Of a DNA stretch of 64,000 bases, positions 59,835 through 64,000 are shown piece by piece; position 1 is the first letter of the stretch, and the number at the start of each line of letters is the position of its first letter. Origin of the DNA: Pseudomonadota bacterium. GTDB lineage: Bacteria > Myxococcota > Myxococcia > Myxococcales > Myxococcaceae. The notes beneath the pieces are model-generated. The model was not told the DNA's origin. It searched no databases and saw nothing but the letters and a program-made list of their open reading frames with translations. The position numbers were made by a program, and so were the translations under genes. Location of the stretch: NCBI GenBank assembly GCA_023426545.1, contig JAFAAN010000118.1, positions 1 through 64,000 of the forward strand, read 5' to 3'.

Positions 59835-60908
59835 ATGCCACCGACCGCCACCATCGACCCCGCCGGCGCCGTGCGCCCGGGCGAGGAGCTCAACCTCCCG
59901 GCTGTTGACGCCTGGCTCAAGGCCCAGGTCCCCACGCTGGAGGGCACGCCGGAAGTCACGCAGTACGCAGGCGGCGCCTCCAACTGGACGTACCGCCTGA
60001 AGTACGCCAACCGCGACCTCATCCTGCGGCGGCCTCCGGCGGGCACGAAGGCGAAGTCGGCCCACGACATGGCCCGCGAGTACACGGTGCAGCGGGCCCT
60101 GAAGCCGGCCTACCCCGTCGTGCCCGACATGGTCGGCCTGTGTCAGGACCCGGCGGTGCTGGGCAGCGACTTCTATGTCATGGAGCGCATCGAGGGGCTC
60201 ATCCCCCGCAAGCACCTGCCTCGCGGCCTGACGCTGGACGCGCAGCAGACGCGCGCGCTGTGCCTCAACGTCATCTCCAAGCTGGTGGAGCTGCACGCCG
60301 TGGACCCGGCGGCGGTGGGGCTGACGTCGCTCGGCAAGGGGCCGGGCTACCCCGCGCGGCAGGTAGAGGGCTGGTCCGCGCGCTACGAGAAGGCGCGGAC
60401 CTGGAACGTCGCGGGCTTCCGCTACGTGCGCGACTGGCTCAAGGCGAACACGCCCGCTGACGCCGCCACCTGCGTCATCCACAACGACTGGCGCTTCGAC
60501 AACGTGGTGCTCGACCCGGGTGTGCCCACGCGCGTCATCGGCGTGCTCGACTGGGAGATGGCGACGCTGGGCGACCCGCTGATGGACCTGGGCAGCGCCC
60601 TGGCCTACTGGGTCCATGCCGATGACGACGTCCTCATGCGCTCCACGCGGCGCCAGCCCACGCACCTGACCGGCATGCTCCGGCGCGAGGAGGTCGTGGA
60701 GTACTACCTGGACCAGACGAAGCTGAAGCCCGCCCACTGGACCTTCTACGAGGTCTTCGGGCTCTTCCGGCTCGCCGTCATCGCCCAGCAGATCTACTAC
60801 CGCTACCACCACCGGCAGACGCGCAACCCGGCGTTCAAGAACTTCTGGGTGCTGGTCAACTACCTCGGCTGGCGCTGCCACCGGCTCATCCGGAAGGGCG
60901 GTCGCTGA
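59835..60908 (+). CDS. APH-like phosphotransferase (ACAD10/11 kinase-type)
   Basis: A 357-residue kinase-fold protein. AGGASNWTYRL (nucleotide loop), LRRPP, the catalytic VIHNDWRFDNVVLD and the metal-binding VLDWEMATLGDPLMDLG match the phosphotransferase domain found at the N-terminus of ACAD10/ACAD11. It would phosphorylate an acyl-linked hydroxyl with ATP. Its TGA overlaps the next ATG (TGATG), so the phosphatase gene is translationally coupled. Confidence 0.92.
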   Translation: MPPTATIDPAGAVRPGEELNLPAVDAWLKAQVPTLEGTPEVTQYAGGASNWTYRLKYANRDLILRRPPAGTKAKSAHDMAREYTVQRALKPAYPVVPDMVGLCQDPAVLGSDFYVMERIEGLIPRKHLPRGLTLDAQQTRALCLNVISKLVELHAVDPAAVGLTSLGKGPGYPARQVEGWSARYEKARTWNVAGFRYVRDWLKANTPADAATCVIHNDWRFDNVVLDPGVPTRVIGVLDWEMATLGDPLMDLGSALAYWVHADDDVLMRSTRRQPTHLTGMLRREEVVEYYLDQTKLKPAHWTFYEVFGLFRLAVIAQQIYYRYHHRQTRNPAFKNFWVLVNYLGWRCHRLIRKGGR

Positions 60909-61600
60909 TGGGCGTGGTGTACCTGGTCCGGCATGGACAGGCTTCGTTCGGGAAGGCGGATTACGACCAGCTCTCCGACACGGGCTACGAGCAGGCCCGC
61001 GTGATGGGGGCGGCCCTGCGCGAGCGGCTGCCGCGCGTGGACGCCGTCGTCACCGGCACCATGACGAGGCACCAGCAGACCGCGCAGACCTGCCTCACCG
61101 CGCTCGGGTGTGACGCCGTCCCCGTCCGGGCCCCGGGCTTCGACGAGTTCGACCACGAGGAAATCGTCGCCCGGCACACGCCGCGCTACGCGGACCCGGG
61201 CGTGCTGAGGGACGAACTCTCCCGGACGGAGTCGCCCCGGCGGGCCTACCAGGCGCTCTTCAGCGAGGCCGTGGCCCGCTGGGTGGCCGGCCACCACGAC
61301 GCCGACTACACGGAGCCCTGGCCCGCGTTCCGGCGGCGCTGCCTCGGCGCGCTGGATGCGCTCATCCAGGAGCTGGGCCCCTCGAAGAACGCGCTCGTCT
61401 TCACGTCCGGAGGTCCCATCACCGCCATCTGCCAGGAGCTGCTCCGCATCCCCGACGAGCACGCCTTCCGCCTCAACCTGACGCTGGCGAACTGCGGCCT
61501 CACCAAGGTCATCTACAGCGTGCGCGGCCGGTACCTGTCCACGCTCAACGAGCACGGCCACTTCGAAGGTCCCCAGCGCGCGCTGCTCACCTACCGCTGA
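60908..61600 (+). CDS. Histidine phosphatase family protein
   Basis: A 230-residue phosphatase of the phosphoglycerate-mutase-like family. The catalytic LVRHGQASFG has the phospho-accepting His, TGTMTRHQQTAQ the arginine region, and VFTSGGPI the C-terminal motif, where His is replaced by Ser-Gly-Gly. Translationally coupled to the APH-like kinase gene, so it probably acts in the same pathway. The 3' end overlaps the convergent Ada-like gene by 10 bp. Confidence 0.9.
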   Translation: MGVVYLVRHGQASFGKADYDQLSDTGYEQARVMGAALRERLPRVDAVVTGTMTRHQQTAQTCLTALGCDAVPVRAPGFDEFDHEEIVARHTPRYADPGVLRDELSRTESPRRAYQALFSEAVARWVAGHHDADYTEPWPAFRRRCLGALDALIQELGPSKNALVFTSGGPITAICQELLRIPDEHAFRLNLTLANCGLTKVIYSVRGRYLSTLNEHGHFEGPQRALLTYR

Positions 61601-62451
61601 GCGGCCTCGACGCCGTCGTACCGAAGCGACTCCCACGCCAGCATCGCCCGCTTGCGGGTGGCGCCCCAGCGGTACTCCCCGAAGACGCCCGTCTTCCGCA
61701 GCACGCGGTGGCAGGGAATCAGGAGCCCCACGGGGTTGTCCCCCACCGCCGAGCCTACCGCGCGCATCGCCCTCGGCTTGCCGATGGCCTTCGCAATGTC
61801 CTCGTAGGTCGTCACCTCCCCCGAGGGCACGCGCAGCAGCGCCTGCCACACCTGCACCTGGAAGGGCGTGCCGCGCACCAGCACCGACAGGGGACGCGCC
61901 GCCGCGCCAGGGCCGCGGGTCTGGAAGATGCGCTCCATCCAGGGCGCAGTCTCCTCCACGGACTCCACGAACGTCGCGCGTGGCCACTCGGCGCGCAGCG
62001 AGGCCACCGCGTCCTCCTTCGACTCGCCCGACAGGAAGTGCAGGCCACAGATGCCACGCTCGCAGGCGGCGAGCAGGCACTCACCGAAGGGCGAGGCATG
62101 GACGCCGTAGCGCACGGTGAGCCCTTCCCCGCCCAGCTTGTACTCGCCGGGCGTCATCGCCGTGAGGGTGACGAAGAGCTCATGCAGCCGGCCGCCGCCC
62201 GACAGCCCCACCTCCAGCGACGTCTCCAGCACGCTCCGGCGCTCGGCGAGCAGGCGCCTGGCCGAGCAGAGCGTATGCACCTGCACGAAGCGCTTGGGGC
62301 TGATGCCCGCCCACTGGGAGAACAGTCGCTGGAAGTGGAAGGCGCTCAAGCCCACGTGCGCGGCGGCGTCTTCCAGGGACGGCTGCTCGTGGGCGTGCGC
62401 GTCGAGATAGTGAATGGCCTGTTCGATGCGGGCGTAGTCGCTGGACGCCAT
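61591..62451 (-). CDS. Ada-like O6-alkylguanine transferase with AraC-type helix-turn-helix
   Basis: A 286-residue bifunctional protein. An AraC-type DNA-binding domain (about 8-103: HVGLSAFHFQRLFSQWAGISPKRF) is followed by the alkyltransferase domain. The active-site LIPCHRVLRKTG has the acceptor Cys247, with VWQALLRVPSGEVTTY before it. The N-terminal zinc domain of E. coli Ada, with the methyl-phosphotriester acceptor Cys, is missing, as in the shorter Ada/Ogt hybrids. It repairs O6-methylguanine and may regulate its own gene. ATG 62451 is chosen over an upstream frame extension. Confidence 0.93.
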   Translation of the reverse strand: MASSDYARIEQAIHYLDAHAHEQPSLEDAAAHVGLSAFHFQRLFSQWAGISPKRFVQVHTLCSARRLLAERRSVLETSLEVGLSGGGRLHELFVTLTAMTPGEYKLGGEGLTVRYGVHASPFGECLLAACERGICGLHFLSGESKEDAVASLRAEWPRATFVESVEETAPWMERIFQTRGPGAAARPLSVLVRGTPFQVQVWQALLRVPSGEVTTYEDIAKAIGKPRAMRAVGSAVGDNPVGLLIPCHRVLRKTGVFGEYRWGATRKRAMLAWESLRYDGVEAAQR

Positions 62452-62794
62452 GCCGATGCTCCTGAAGAGGTGCTTCCAGGCATGGGTATGTCCGCGGCAC
62501 GCGCGGCAGCAACCCGGTTCTTGCGCCGCCCCGCACGTGCGCACACACCGGCACTGCTGGGCGAGCGACTTGACTCCTGGAGGGCAACCGCTTATCCGTT
62601 ACCCTCAATGACGTCGCTTTGCGCCATGTGTCGAATGTCGATGCCGGGTGGGCTCATGCCCTCCAGGTTCGGCTGACGTCCGTCCGTCCGGCCCTGGCGA
62701 GCCATCGAGCCCATCCACCCGCGAGGGTTGGTGGGCTTCGTCGTTTCTGGACGCGCGCTGCCCTCGCACTTTCCCCACCGAGGAGCAGCGCCCC
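62452..62794. other. Leader/intergenic region before the sulfhydrylase gene
   Basis: 343 bp without a gene. It holds the promoter of the Ada-like gene (minus) and the leader of the next gene. One imperfect hairpin at 62580-62606 pairs GAGGGCAACCG with CCGTTACCCTC. A second, 58 nt before the ATG, is listed separately. No known methionine-related riboswitch core is recognisable. Confidence 0.35.
62708..62737 (+). promoter_or_regulatory. Leader hairpin with GNRA-type loop
   Basis: AGCCCATCCACCC pairs with GGGTTGGTGGGCT (one mismatch, one G-U) around a GCGA tetraloop, 58 nt before the ATG of the sulfhydrylase gene. Could be an attenuator or part of a leader RNA; there is no U-tract, so it is not an ordinary terminator. 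Confidence 0.3.

Positions 62795-64000
<1,206 letters not shown>

Noticed and set aside
62452..62794. SAM or SAH riboswitch before the sulfhydrylase gene
   Set aside because: CCGAGGAGC near 62778 resembles a fragment of the SAH motif, but it sits directly on the ribosome site and the rest of the consensus is missing.

Overview
The window is high-GC DNA with coding capacity typical of a myxobacterium (Myxococcus/Corallococcus-like). The evidence is very GC-rich third positions, long antisense shadow frames, a serine/threonine kinase fused to an AAA/TPR module, a sigma-54 enhancer-binding regulator, an RpoH-type sigma factor with an acidic N-terminal extension, and many membrane or low-complexity proteins of unknown role. 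The assignment to Myxococcota is an inference from gene content; no rRNA or tRNA gene was seen.

Region 1 (1-11160) is an accessory island. A transposase fragment (1-435) and a membrane protein gene (566-1393) precede a stretch of visibly lower GC, about 9.3 kb long (1624-10900). It is bracketed by an imperfect direct repeat of about 260 bp (1365-1623 and 10901-11160). Each copy carries the last codons of the membrane protein gene, a palindromic operator and the signal-peptide start of the acetate-operon porin. Inside lies a minus-strand Thoeris antiphage operon with one ThsA (SIR2-SLOG) and four TIR-type proteins (5168-1780). After an IS3 remnant comes a 1,476-residue single protein (5970-10400). 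It joins a type I-like N6-adenine methyltransferase, an SMC/RecF-like ABC ATPase, a SEFIR (TIR-like) domain and a Ser/Thr kinase. This fusion is the most unusual object in the window, and I know of no described defence system with this architecture. A nonsense-interrupted IS630 transposase closes the island.

Region 2 (11084-19394) holds an acetate uptake and activation operon (porin, acs, DUF485 protein, actP), a persulfide dioxygenase-like enzyme, an orphan Eco57I-like adenine methyltransferase and a Cu/Zn superoxide dismutase.

Region 3 (19456-35059) has a von Willebrand/glutamine-amidotransferase-like membrane protein with its DUF4159 partner, membrane and beta-sandwich proteins, a ketoacyl synthase with a large insertion, an RpoH-family sigma factor, and a DEAD-box helicase with three DbpA-type RNA-binding repeats. 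It continues with an XRE regulator carrying a C-terminal Cys/His motif, glutamate-family dehydrogenase, threonine deaminase and a gluzincin peptidase.

Region 4 (35186-54047) has a 1,862-residue acidic repeat protein with a small C-terminal domain, YceI and DODA dioxygenase genes opposite a V4R/sigma-54 regulator, and a rhomboid-fold protein lacking catalytic residues. It also holds a thiolase cluster, a non-RD kinase-AAA-TPR protein, a receiver-only response regulator and a DUF488 protein.

Region 5 (54211-64000) is catabolic: proline/glutamate oxidation (pruA), aldose epimerase, and a LysR gene divergent from an operon of acyl-CoA dehydrogenase, SDR, APH-like phosphotransferase and histidine phosphatase. 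That operon resembles a dispersed ACAD10/ACAD11 module. An Ada-like alkyltransferase and a truncated O-acetylhomoserine sulfhydrylase end the window.
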